Below, one piece after another: positions 19,701 to 29,139 of a DNA stretch of 64,000 bases. Source of the stretch: Aphrocallistes beatrix (taxonomy: Eukaryota; Porifera; Hexactinellida; Sceptrulophora; Aphrocallistidae); contig OY725500.1 of NCBI GenBank assembly GCA_963281255.1, positions 620,001 through 684,000 on the forward strand, read 5' to 3'. Position 1 is the first letter of the stretch; each line of letters begins with the position of its first letter. Under the pieces are notes generated by a model. The model was given only the letters and a program-made list of their open reading frames with translations. It did no database searches and was not told where the DNA came from. Made by a program: the position numbers and the translations under genes.

Positions 19701-22700
19701 TCAAACCCGCAAATAAGTTGGATTATATATTTGGTAAAAATAATATTGACAAATGGATGTTATTAAATATTATACTGTAATCGATATTAGGATCAAAGTC
19801 CAAAAATGTTTCATTGGGTGAAAACCTGTCAAAGGCTCTGTGCCCCCCCCCCCCCCCCCTTAGAAAATCCTGGATCCGCCCCTGCTCAGGTTGGCATATA
19901 TGCATATATTAGCTATATTATGTGTGTGTTGTGTGTAGTCTGGTGAGAAAGCAGCTGTGCTTCATGCTGGGGAGACAACAGGTGTTCTTGGAGATCCCAG
20001 AAGAAGAGATGGAGAACAACGAGTCACTCTCGGAGATTATCTCGAATTCTCTCCTGAACCAGCACTTCCTGTCTCTAGCTAGAGAGGTGAGGCTCTATAT
20101 ACTTAAATTGTAACTGCCCTCAAATAATTTAAGTCAGCAGTTTTTAACCTTTTTTGACTGTGGACCCCACTAAATCAATTTTCCTATATTCTGTGGACCC
20201 CTCCTATTTACCGTAATACAAAATTTCGAATCCTATGGACCCCCTGATATTTTCTGTGTACCACTAAGGGATCCATAGACCCTACTGCACTAAGTCAACT
20301 CCTACCAAGTCCCAACTACCAAAAAGTCAACTCATACCGCTACCAAAATGAAATGTACGATTTCTAAAGTATTTTGGATGATATATCTGTAAGAACAGCG
20401 AAAAACAGGATTTTCTGTTGACTTGGTGCGAGTTGGTATGTGGTACGAGTTGACTGGCATTCGTAGGACTACTGTCTCTAATATCTGAAATATTAACTTC
20501 TCATAGTAGGCAGTACATAACTCTATTCCGTAGTTAGACATCGTGGAGCCCAAGCTTCCTGATGACGTCATGAAGAACTATTCAGAACCTCGCTCCACCA
20601 CTCAAGACTCAGCCAAGATGTTCCTGGCCGCCAGCTTCGTGAACGGACTTGTGAACTGCGGTTTCGGTAAGGACAAGGTAACCATGGATTCGGAGAACCA
20701 GGCATGGCTAGGCAAGGCTAAAGACAACGGAATGATTAGTGCGGTGGCTTCTCTCGGACTGATTCTGCTGTGGGATGTTGACAATGGACTCACGCACATT
20801 GACAAGTACCTCTACTCACAGGACAATGAAATCAAGGTAGGGGATTGATTGTTACGTATCATTAGGGAACATTTTTAACCGAATTATTGCGAAATTCTAT
20901 GAAAAATTTTACTAAATCTTCATTACAGTTGCCTTAATTAAATAGCTTATTAGCTAATAACCCAAATTAGGATGTGCCTTCGAATGCTTTATTATTATTT
21001 AGTTTGATTCACAAGATGATTGTTACACTTTATATTATTAATAGGCCGGGGCTCTGCTAGCTACTGGGATTGTGAACTGTGGAATACGGAATGAGTGCGA
21101 TCCTGCCCTGGCCATTCTTTCAGAGTTTGTTTCAGATAACAACCTTACCCACATCAAGATGAGGATAGCAGCCATTCTCGGGTAAATCCACAACAGCTCT
21201 AATCTTAATACAATCGACTCCGCTTAACCGGGCCACTTTGGCAAGACCGGAATAACTCTCATACATAGAAGCTAATATAAAATATTTTCTCCGCTTAATC
21301 GGGGCAAAATGTCCTCTGACCGATGTGACCCTATTAAGCGGAGTCGACCGTAATTGCATTCCACAATCAATTCACACTACAGAGTTATTGACTGTATTTA
21401 CTATGTCACATCTATAGTCTAGGATTGGCTTACGCTGGATCGTGGAGAGAAGACGTGGTGCTGAATTTAGCAGAACTGTTCACAGAGAGAGTAGCCAGTG
21501 CTAATGACAAGCTCATCACGAGTGAGGTCATCAGTGTGACAGCTCTTTCCATGGGACTGATTGCACTGGGCTCTTGTAATACTGAATTAGCGATGAAGCT
21601 ACTCACCATATTCAAGAAGGATGGGTATAACCTAAAGTCCACCTTCAACAGGTAATGCTACTCTTCTATTATTCTGTGACTAGACGTGTTACCAAGCAAC
21701 GCCATGGTTTCATTGCTATGTATTAAGAATGTAATAAAACTTTTTTTAGAACATTATGAAGTATTATTATTTTAGAGAAAAATCATAGATTTTGAAAATT
21801 GTATTTGCAAAGACTCAATTGTGTTAAGTTTGTGTGTCTATAAAAAAGCTAGGATTTCATTGTGCTTTTTGCCTCATTATGATTCCTGCATTCCTTACAG
21901 TGTATTGTATCACTAGGTTCATCATATTGGCCATCGGACTCATCTTCCTAGGGAAGCAGCAGGCAGCTAGTGAGATAGTTCAGGAGTTCGAGTCTCTTCC
22001 AGAGCACATCAGAGACTTCGCTACCATCCTACTGGATGTATGCGCCTACGCAGGTATAATCCTATATAACTGTCTAATCTGTAACTTACATGCTGTGACT
22101 ATGGTGTACTGATTCTGACAGTTATGTTTAAGCCATGGAATGTTGATTCAATTCCCATCTGGTCATTTGAGCGGGGAATGTGGGTCTTAACCATAGGCAC
22201 AACTGGGTTCTGATCGCTGGGTGGGTACGTGGGTAGTTACCATACTTGCCAACTGTCCCGTTTTTGGCAGGACGTCCCGCTTTTACATGAAATTTCCCCA
22301 TTATGTCCCGGTTTTTTTTACTCATGTATAGGTTGGCATGTATGAGTTACGCTTATGGTTTTTACTATAAATAGAAAAGGCCAGGGCGAATTTTAATGAC
22401 GATTATGAATAGGAACTGGGAACGTTTTGAAGGTTCAGTATCTCCTGCATAAAGCTAGCGAGTTCTTCAGCGAGGAGGGGGACAAGGAGAAAGACGAGAA
22501 AGAGAAGAAGGACCCCACAGCCCTACCGGGAGCTCTCCACGAGCCCGGAGCCCATCAGGCCATCACCGTGCTAGGGATAGCACTGGTGGTCATGGGGGAG
22601 GACATAGGCGCGGAGATGTCACTCAGGACATTCGCACATCTTGTAAGCGAATAGAATAGTTCAGAGGGAATAGCGTATTTCTTCTCTGCCATTTGCATAT

Positions 22701-25700
22701 GCACCTATCAATGATTTAAGATGATTTGCTAGGATTGTAATGTCCTCAGTGTTTTTTTAAGCTAAATTAGAGGGCCCAAAAGGACCTCTAATTTCTCTTC
22801 AGGGACCTCTAATTTCTTAACATTCGTAATGTACTGAATATCATAAAAGGTAGTATTCCAGCTAAGGGACCTCTAATCTTTTGCTTTTTTGTAAACTGTA
22901 TTAGCTCTATGGGCGATAAGGTGAATGAACCTTACAATGTTGCCGTATCATGAACAAAGTTCATAGATTTGATCATTTTCATAGACTTTTGAGTTGTGGT
23001 ATGAACTTTTGAAGGTGTGTGGCATGAACGGCAACACTGCTTACCACTTTTGATTAACATTTTGGCAATGGCCTTACCACTTTTAAAGAGCTTCCGACGC
23101 CAATGAAATACTAACTTTTAGAATCATTTCACTTTCCTAAACATTTTCCTTTTAAATAAGATTAATGTACAATACAAAGCTAAATTCGCATACACATCAC
23201 TTCTCAGTGATTAGCTTGTGGTGCATGTCACTCATCTGTCTGTACTGGAAGAACTTACTCGTGTACTCCCCGTAGCCTGAAGTCAAGCTACGCATCACCC
23301 CGCTATACTCCAGCATATGCTCTAACGGCACTTCCGCTTCCAAGCAGCATCCAGCGTCTTTATCGTCCGTAGTGACATTAGTAACACTAGCACGTCTGTT
23401 CTGAGTCAAGTCCACGAGCACTGATTGCAAGCACTGCTCCGGTAGCTTGACAACGACCTTCATCACTGGCTCGCACAGCCTCAACTCACTCTTCAAGAGT
23501 GCTTTCGCTAGACAATCCCTGGCAGCGTAGCTGACGAGGTTGAGAGACGTCTGTTTCTCGCTTTTGTAGCTCGTTAGATCGACGCACATGTTATGGACGG
23601 GTCCGTTTTTCAGAGGCCCACCGGACTTGCAGAATTCTTTGATAGATTTCTGTATCGTCTTAAACGCGTCGTCACTGATCTTTTCTTCGATGGGTAACTT
23701 GTCGACTAGTTTAACGTAGGACCCCCCACCCTCTTTAGGCGCCAATCTTAACCGCATTTGTACATGGTGCTCTCTCCCCTCCATCTCACGACCCAGTTCC
23801 ACTTCCTCCTCACTCGCGATTGTTGGTACTTCTTGGTATGAAATATTTAGGTCTCCTATCGTGACTTCAACCTTGTATTCGTGTTTCAAACGATCGATTA
23901 AAATCTGTAAATGGAGGTCCCCCATACCCGATACGATGATGTCTTCTGTTTTCTCGTCCCTGTTGAATTTGAGGCTGGGATCCTCTCTTGTAAAAGCTTC
24001 GAGTGCTTCCAATAAATCTTTCTCTTCATCTCTCAGCTCCGTATAGAGTGTGCAGTAGAAGACGGATTCCGGTATGTGCAGTCTTGCTAGACGATTCAAC
24101 CAAGTTTGACTGGGGCTGGCTTCCCCTCTCACAAAGCTCTCATTCGCTTCTTCAATCTGATCGGAGAGCTCACGTACCATTTGTTTATCATCCGTGATGA
24201 CTTCACCAGTCTCCACTCCCTTCAATCCCGCCACCACCCCGATGTTCCCCGGTCCTAGCGAACTGATCTCACAGAGTTCTCTGGCTAAACTCAGGAATAA
24301 ATGGTTGATCCTCTCTCGCTCTCCATCCTCCACTCGGTACACCTGTCGGTTGGACCGTAGTGTCCCGGAGTAAACACGGAAGTAGACCTGTGCACCCAGC
24401 GTCTTATCATTCACAACTTTAAACGCGTATGCGACGAGTGGGGTATCTGGTTGGTGCTGGAAATTAACTGGGAAGTGAGTTTCAATCTGGTCCCTTGGGG
24501 AAGGAAGGAAATCGACTATCGCATCTAACAACACGTCAATGCCAGTGTTGTTCATAGCACTACCGCATAGAACTGGTGACAGTTTGTTAGTGACACAATT
24601 CGATCTTAAAAGCATTTTCAGATCTTGTGTCGAGGGAGTGTTTCCTTCGAGATAATCTTCTAATAATTTCTCATCGAAACTAACAAGCTCTTCAACCAGT
24701 TTCAATCTTGCATCTTTGATGGCATTCAAGTTCTCATCGCTCAATCCAATCTTTTTTATTACTTCAGTATTGAACTGTCCATCATCCTGCATGAGGTGAA
24801 TATCCTGTTGCGTTTGGATTTTCTTATTCAAGCTTAGTTGCATTGTAATTAGATCCACAACACCTTGAAATTTCCCTTCTAAGTAGACAGGCCAGCTACA
24901 AACAATCGGGTTTACATCCAACTCATTCCTAAGCATCTCAACGGACTTACTAAAATCTGCATTTTTCCGATCCATCTTGTTCGCGAATATAATCCGGGAC
25001 ATCCCCCATGATAACATTTGTTTGTTGACAGATATCGTCTGCGCTTCCACACCCTCAGTACTGTCTATGACCAGCACTGCGCTATCCAACACGTGTAGAC
25101 AGCGAACCACCTCGAAATTGAAGTCAACATGGCCTGGAGTATCAATCAAATTGATTGTTCTCCCCTTCCAATTGAATGATATACTAGCCGCATTGATTGT
25201 GATTCCTCTCTCTCGTTCTTGCTTCATGAAATCCATTTGCGTATCTCCATCTCCTATCCTACCGATTTTCTTCACGACTCCAGCGTGGTAGAGCATGCAC
25301 TCACTTATGCTAGTTTTCCCTGCATCAATGTGTGCCAGCACCCCCATGTTCCGAATCTCATTGATATCGCTTGATACTACCCGTTTCGTGTTCGCGAAAT
25401 TTCTAACCTTTTGCAGGTTGCCTATGCGTTTGTATGAGATTCTTATACTCACTAGATTACTACGGTTCAAAAATAGTAACAACGACATTTTAAAATGGGC
25501 ACTTGTCTGTTTCCATTTCACAATTATTCCTGTGTAAGTCTAATCGTTCTACTTCACTATTAACTCAATGCCACACCAATAACTGCGTTTTTACACTAGA
25601 CTTATTCACAATAAAGGTTCATTTATTTATAAATTTAATAAGATTTACGGAAATAAAATATTACAGCTAAAATGTATTTGGATGCATCGATGTTCGTTTC

Positions 25701-28429
25701 AATGCACAGTTTCTTTATAAACTAAAAATGAGAGAGTATATATTCAATATTTTTTCGTAACTCCCTTCATACGAAGAGAGAAGCGGTCCATGAAATGAAA
25801 TGAAAGTTGATTGCAGTTGTTACGCCGTATTTCCGTTACAGTTACAATACGGCGACTCTGTGATCAGACGCTCAGTCCCGCTGGCACTGGCACTCCTCTC
25901 AGCCTCCAACCCTCAGCTCCCAGTCCTGGACACTCTCTCTAAACTCTCACACGACAGCGACCCTGAGACTGCACACAACGCCATTCTCGCTATGGGAATT
26001 GTAGGAGCAGGTATGTGCACATAGCAAGCATACTCGGATAGTAGCGTCCCTCGAATAATCTCCCCTCCAAAGGGAACTTTTCTTTTAACTTTTTCGAAAA
26101 AAAATTAACGGTATATTCTTCCCTTCTGCCATTTCTTGAGTCACTCGTTCAGTCATAAATACTGAAAACTCTTAAATCTGAAATATTAATTTTCTTCAAG
26201 TGGTAAATGGAGTCAACATGAATAATCGCCCAGACTACTATTCGAGTTTATACGGTACATTCGAAGTTTACCCCTCATTGACAATGATTTTTGCTTGCTC
26301 ATTTTGGGCGGGGAAGCCATACAAATATGGGGGTCCAAACTATAGATAGAATGGACCTCATTAAATATCTCGTATGGTTCCATACAAATGCATTCCGTAT
26401 TTGCAGGTACTAAAGTCACGGCCATTATATATTATGCCGATTAGTGACACAAAGTGGCATAATCATAATTTCTACATGAAAATAAGTATTTGCGTTGAAA
26501 CTTTCAAAAATGAGTAATTCGTATGTGCAGTTTACGAATTTGGAAGCAAAAATAGAGTATTTCATACAGTTTGAGTTATATTCCTTTATGAATAGCTCTA
26601 CTTTAATTAATTAATACTCTTTGTATGGAGTTTTTCGTGGTGAAAACTATCTCGTATGGTTCCATACGAATGCATTCCATATAGGCACTAACAACTCCAG
26701 GCTAGTCAACATGCTGAAGCAGCTGGCCACGTACTATCAGAAGGACAGCAGCAACTTGTACATAGTGAGGCTAGCTCAGGGTCTGTTGCACCTCGGGAAG
26801 GGGACGCTTACCCTCAACCCCTACCACTCCGACAGAGGCCTGTTCACACCTGTAGCCGTGGGGGGTCTCCTCACCATCCTCATTGCTGCGATGGACATTA
26901 AAAACAGTGAGTTGGACTCAGTTCGAGCAGAATTACTGCAGTGAACTTTTCAAGAGTTAATTTATGTATATATATTGCTGCAAGACTTTGCACGATTCTA
27001 TTACGATTGAATAGCATTCAGGGTTAATATATAAGATATTTTCTGGAAATGGAAGAATGTTGAAAACTAGTGAGTGTTGCAAACAAAGCTATTTCAAAGT
27101 CCATTTTGTATGAATATTCTGGGAGGAATGCTTTTCTTGAGGGTTAAACCCTCTTTTTACTCTCATATACCTTCCTATCTAGCTCTAATCGGACATTCCA
27201 ACCCTTGCTACCTCTTCTACTGCCTGGCTCTGGCTATACAGCCACGGATGCTCGTCACACTGGACACAGATCTAAAACCGCTTTCTGTCTCCGTCCGTGT
27301 GGGACAAGCCGTGGATGTGGTGGGTCAGGCCGGTAAGCCTAAAACCATCACGGGATTCCAGACACATTCCACTCCAGTGCTGCTCTCGTATGGGGAGAGA
27401 GCTGAACTAGCGACTAACGATTGTAAGTTATTTTATTAGGAATTGTTCTTACTTATTTATATCAGTTGAATTATCAATTGCATTAATAGCAATATTCGCT
27501 TGTTAGAAAGTTACATAGTAATTTTTTGACAGATTTTAGGTAAAATTATTTTTTGGGATAAAGTTAAACCAGTTTTTTTATTAAAAAATGTTATTTTTTA
27601 CAATTTTAAAATGATTTACTGTTAATAATACTTAGGGCGGTCAGAAAGTTCTAATCAGTGTTATCATACACTCTTATTGTACCTTATTAGATTGATATTG
27701 AAGCTTGAATTTACTTCTTAACACATTCACAAGTGATACCAATTTACAAAATCAAAATCTAGAGAAAACTCTTTGTATACCACTTCCTATATATTGTGTC
27801 GCTTGAGCCACCGTGTAAAATTATGGCCACAAACCACCCGACCTTCCCTCAAGAGTAACGACATTACAAGGGCATTACTAAGCGATACGAATGCTCAAAT
27901 ACAAATCAATCTTAGGAAGTTGATGGGAATGATACTCTCTCAGATTCAAATATCTGATAATGGAGCCTACTTTTTAGGGAAGGACGAGTGGTGAACGGGT
28001 GATTTGTGGCCATAATTTTACACGGTGGCTCAATCGACACAATATATAGGACGTGGTATACAAAGAGTTTTCTCTAGATTTTGATTCTGTAAATTGGTAT
28101 CACTTGTGAATGTGTTAAGAAGTAAATTCAAGCTTCAATATCGATCCAATAAGGTACAATAAGAGTGTATGATAGCACTGATTAGAACTTTCTGACCGCC
28201 CTAAGTAATTGTATTGGCCCGTTACTAATTAGTAGAATTTTGAGCAAAACTTTTTAGTTTAGTTAACACTGTCGAGATCGCTTATTTCCTGTCCCTGAAA
28301 ACAAGACATGAGTTCATAATGGAGAGATTGGAACTCCGTTTTTACACTATTATTCTATTGTATTTTGTAGACACTCCCACAACCCCATTCCTGGAAGGCT
28401 TCGTTATCCTACAGAAGAATTCTGACTAG
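16702..28429 (+). CDS. PSMD2: 26S proteasome non-ATPase regulatory subunit 2 (Rpn1)
   Basis: Sixteen exons: 16702-16776, 16831-16887, 17187-17351, 17720-17841, 18656-18894, 19148-19306, 19939-20096, 20534-20836, 21045-21181, 21418-21651, 21917-22053, 22413-22642, 25842-26010, 26685-26906, 27183-27422, 28371-28429. They sum to 2706 nt, 901 codons, against 908 in human. Rpn1 is a toroidal scaffold of the 19S base that binds Rpt1/2, ubiquitin-like shuttle factors and Ubp6/USP14. Landmarks: acidic/Lys-rich N-terminus, [49 protein letters not shown], then proteasome/cyclosome repeats ([38 protein letters not shown]), [20 protein letters not shown] and [20 protein letters not shown]. The C-terminus (VILQKNSD) is slightly shorter than usual. 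Introns host many MITEs and, in intron 12, the antisense GFM2 gene. Confidence 0.96.
17392..17547. mobile_element. MITE family F, PSMD2 intron 3
   Basis: 156 bp between TA sites. Left end CAGTGGAACCTCGTTAATAC, right end GTATTAACTCTCGTTCTACTG. Same CAGT/TA design as families A-E and G but a different sequence. Confidence 0.78.
18195..18382. mobile_element. MITE family A, copy in (TA)n, inverted
   Basis: 188 bp in PSMD2 intron 4, set in a TATA run. Starts CAGTCGACTCCGCTTAATAG and ends AAGCGGAGTCAACTG. Confidence 0.85.
18409..18591. mobile_element. MITE family A, second copy in the same (TA)n
   Basis: 183 bp, 26 bp after the previous copy and in the opposite orientation, separated by a TATATACGTATATATA-type run. 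Starts CAATCGACTCCGCTTAATAG, ends TAAGCGGAGTCGACTG. Confidence 0.85.
19462..19900. mobile_element. P-family repeat, copy 5, split by a hAT-type insert, PSMD2 intron 6
   Basis: The left part has AATGTCCCGCTTTGTATCTC and later GAAATTCAACGGCGCGTCC; the right end GGTTGGCATATATGC resumes at 19890 after the insertion at 19624-19884. Confidence 0.75.
19624..19884. mobile_element. hAT-type MITE nested in a P repeat
   Basis: Left end CAGTGACGGATTTAGGGGGG, right end CCTGGATCCGCCCCTG, an inverted pair of the common CAGGGGCGGATCCAGG type. Long G and C tracts lie inside each end. GCTCAG is found at both junctions (19618-19623 and 19884-19889), shorter than the usual 8-bp duplication. Removing it rejoins the P repeat right end GGCTCAGGTTGGCAT. 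Confidence 0.8.
20138..20280. mobile_element. hAT-like MITE, decayed, PSMD2 intron 7
   Basis: Starts CAGTTTTTAACC and carries GTGGACCCC repeats. The same interior (ATTCAAAATTTTGTATTACG in reverse) occurs in the better-preserved copy at 61835-61996. The right end is damaged. Confidence 0.65.
20281..20480. repeat. inverted repeat in PSMD2 intron 7
   Basis: AAGTCAACTC(C/A)TACC on the left recurs on the right as an inverted GTACGAGTTGACT / TTGACTTGGTGCGAGTTGG pattern. Possibly a MITE; ends not exact. Confidence 0.45.
21211..21350. mobile_element. MITE family A, internally deleted, PSMD2 intron 9
   Basis: 140 bp. CAATCGACTCCGCTTAACCG at left, TTAAGCGGAGTCGACCG at right with TA flanks. Lacks part of the left arm and the central segment found in other copies. 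Confidence 0.8.
22242..22343. mobile_element. P-family repeat, copy 6, internally deleted, PSMD2 intron 11
   Basis: Only about 102 bp: ATACTTGCCAACTGTCCCG at left and GGTTGGCATGTAT at right, with the middle missing. Confidence 0.75.
22643..23196. other. PSMD2 intron 12 between exon 12 and the nested gene
   Basis: No gene. GGACCTCTAATTTCT occurs several times at 22785-22875, suggesting a local repeat, and 22940-23030 has repeated ATGAAC/TTCAT motifs. Bases 23150-23196 are the likely 3' UTR of GFM2. Confidence 0.5.
23197..25488 (-). CDS. GFM2: mitochondrial elongation factor G2 / ribosome-releasing factor 2
   Basis: A single uninterrupted minus-strand ORF; the first ATG at 25488 gives 763 codons (human GFM2 about 779). 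The N-terminus [20 protein letters not shown] is a plausible mitochondrial presequence. GTPase motifs are intact: G1 AHIDAGKT, G2 RGIT, G3 DTPGH, G4 NKMD, G5 GSA. The G2 region [19 protein letters not shown] and [19 protein letters not shown] favour GFM2 over GFM1. Domain IV and V follow, with the C-terminal LTSGYGEYT motif. GFM2 releases the mitochondrial ribosome with RRFmt after termination and does not normally translocate. It lies antisense inside PSMD2 intron 12 and has no intron itself, so it may be a retrocopy or a gene that lost introns. In-frame codons extend upstream to 25521 without an ATG. Confidence 0.9.
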   Translation of the reverse strand: MSLLLFLNRSNLVSIRISYKRIGNLQKVRNFANTKRVVSSDINEIRNMGVLAHIDAGKTSISECMLYHAGVVKKIGRIGDGDTQMDFMKQERERGITINAASISFNWKGRTINLIDTPGHVDFNFEVVRCLHVLDSAVLVIDSTEGVEAQTISVNKQMLSWGMSRIIFANKMDRKNADFSKSVEMLRNELDVNPIVCSWPVYLEGKFQGVVDLITMQLSLNKKIQTQQDIHLMQDDGQFNTEVIKKIGLSDENLNAIKDARLKLVEELVSFDEKLLEDYLEGNTPSTQDLKMLLRSNCVTNKLSPVLCGSAMNNTGIDVLLDAIVDFLPSPRDQIETHFPVNFQHQPDTPLVAYAFKVVNDKTLGAQVYFRVYSGTLRSNRQVYRVEDGERERINHLFLSLARELCEISSLGPGNIGVVAGLKGVETGEVITDDKQMVRELSDQIEEANESFVRGEASPSQTWLNRLARLHIPESVFYCTLYTELRDEEKDLLEALEAFTREDPSLKFNRDEKTEDIIVSGMGDLHLQILIDRLKHEYKVEVTIGDLNISYQEVPTIASEEEVELGREMEGREHHVQMRLRLAPKEGGGSYVKLVDKLPIEEKISDDAFKTIQKSIKEFCKSGGPLKNGPVHNMCVDLTSYKSEKQTSLNLVSYAARDCLAKALLKSELRLCEPVMKVVVKLPEQCLQSVLVDLTQNRRASVTNVTTDDKDAGCCLEAEVPLEHMLEYSGVMRSLTSGYGEYTSKFFQYRQMSDMHHKLITEK
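25489..25841. other. PSMD2 intron 12 upstream of GFM2
   Basis: A/T-rich sequence that must contain the GFM2 promoter and the PSMD2 exon 13 acceptor. No repeat is recognised. Confidence 0.5.
26011..26684. other. PSMD2 intron 13 with a duplicated acceptor-like segment
   Basis: A segment CTCGTATGGTTCCATACAAA-TGCATTCCGTATTTGCAGGTACTAA at about 26370-26413 resembles the real exon 14 acceptor (26650-26690). 26290-26350 is related to the repeats at 30120-30205 and 56480-56560 (TTTTGGGCGGGGAAGCCATA-type). Confidence 0.55.
27631..28205. mobile_element. 575-bp MITE with ~200-bp TIRs, TA target, PSMD2 intron 15
   Basis: Left CTTAGGGCGGTCAGAAAGTT, right AACTTTCTGACCGCCCTAAG; the inverted arms extend from 27631 to about 27831 and from about 28003 to 28205 with few mismatches. 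TA at 27629-27630 and 28206-28207. The 170-bp centre has no transposase. TA target and end sequence fit a Tc1/mariner-mobilised element. Confidence 0.88.
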
Positions 28430-29139
28430 TTTGTGTAGCTAGACTGTAGTGTAGTGTATTGTAGAGATGAGAGAGTTGTGATTAATAGTTTAATTTAATA
28501 GACATCATTCGTAGTCTTACTAACACTGTCATTCTTCGTCTCGATTCCTTCTCATAAAATGCTGTTTAATCTAACCATCCAATATATACGAACTATTCCT
28601 TACTATTTGATAGTATGGAATCCTTCCTTTACATTTAAAAGAGGATTGGAAATATAGTACAGAATTATTAAGATTATTAGATAGTACGAATGAAAAGCGA
28701 TTTCTTGAGGATTGATAAACTCTCCTTTCTTGCCCACATTCCTGGACGAGAATTCGTTGTTGAGAATATTCAGTTCACATACCAGACGGAAGAGATTTAA
28801 TTTCGCTTAAATTACCTGAGTCAAATTTATTTAGTACCGGGGGAGAGAAGATGAGTAGCTATCTATTATACGACAAGTTGAGTTCATAAGGAATAAATGT
28901 ATTGCACATACTCGGTTTCCTGAAGTAGAGATTACTTTTCTACATCCTTACTATTAAAACTATTAAAACTCGATTAATGTATATTTATATTTATATATAC
29001 GTATATATATATGTAACGAATTGATTGAAGAAACTGCCAGGCACAGAAAGCTGATTTTTGGCATGCGGGAGTCTTTTTTAAGCGCGCTTGTATACATAAT
29101 GATGGTATATAATGTGTGATTTGCATACTTAGCATTTTA
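28430..29139. other. gap between PSMD2 and SNW1
   Basis: 3' flank of PSMD2 and 5' flank of SNW1, A/T-rich, with a TATATACGTATATATA run near 28995 and an internally deleted reverse R repeat at 29012-29095. Confidence 0.6.
29012..29095 (-). repeat. R-type repeat, short internally deleted reverse copy
   Basis: AACGAATTGATTGAAGAAAC through GCATGCGGGAGTCTTTT matches 5783-5850, then jumps to the AAGCGCGCTTGTAT end. Confidence 0.6.

Noticed and set aside
23197..25488. GFM1 instead of GFM2
   Set aside because: The region around the G2 and G3 motifs ([21 protein letters not shown]) fits GFM2 better than GFM1; a phylogeny would settle it.
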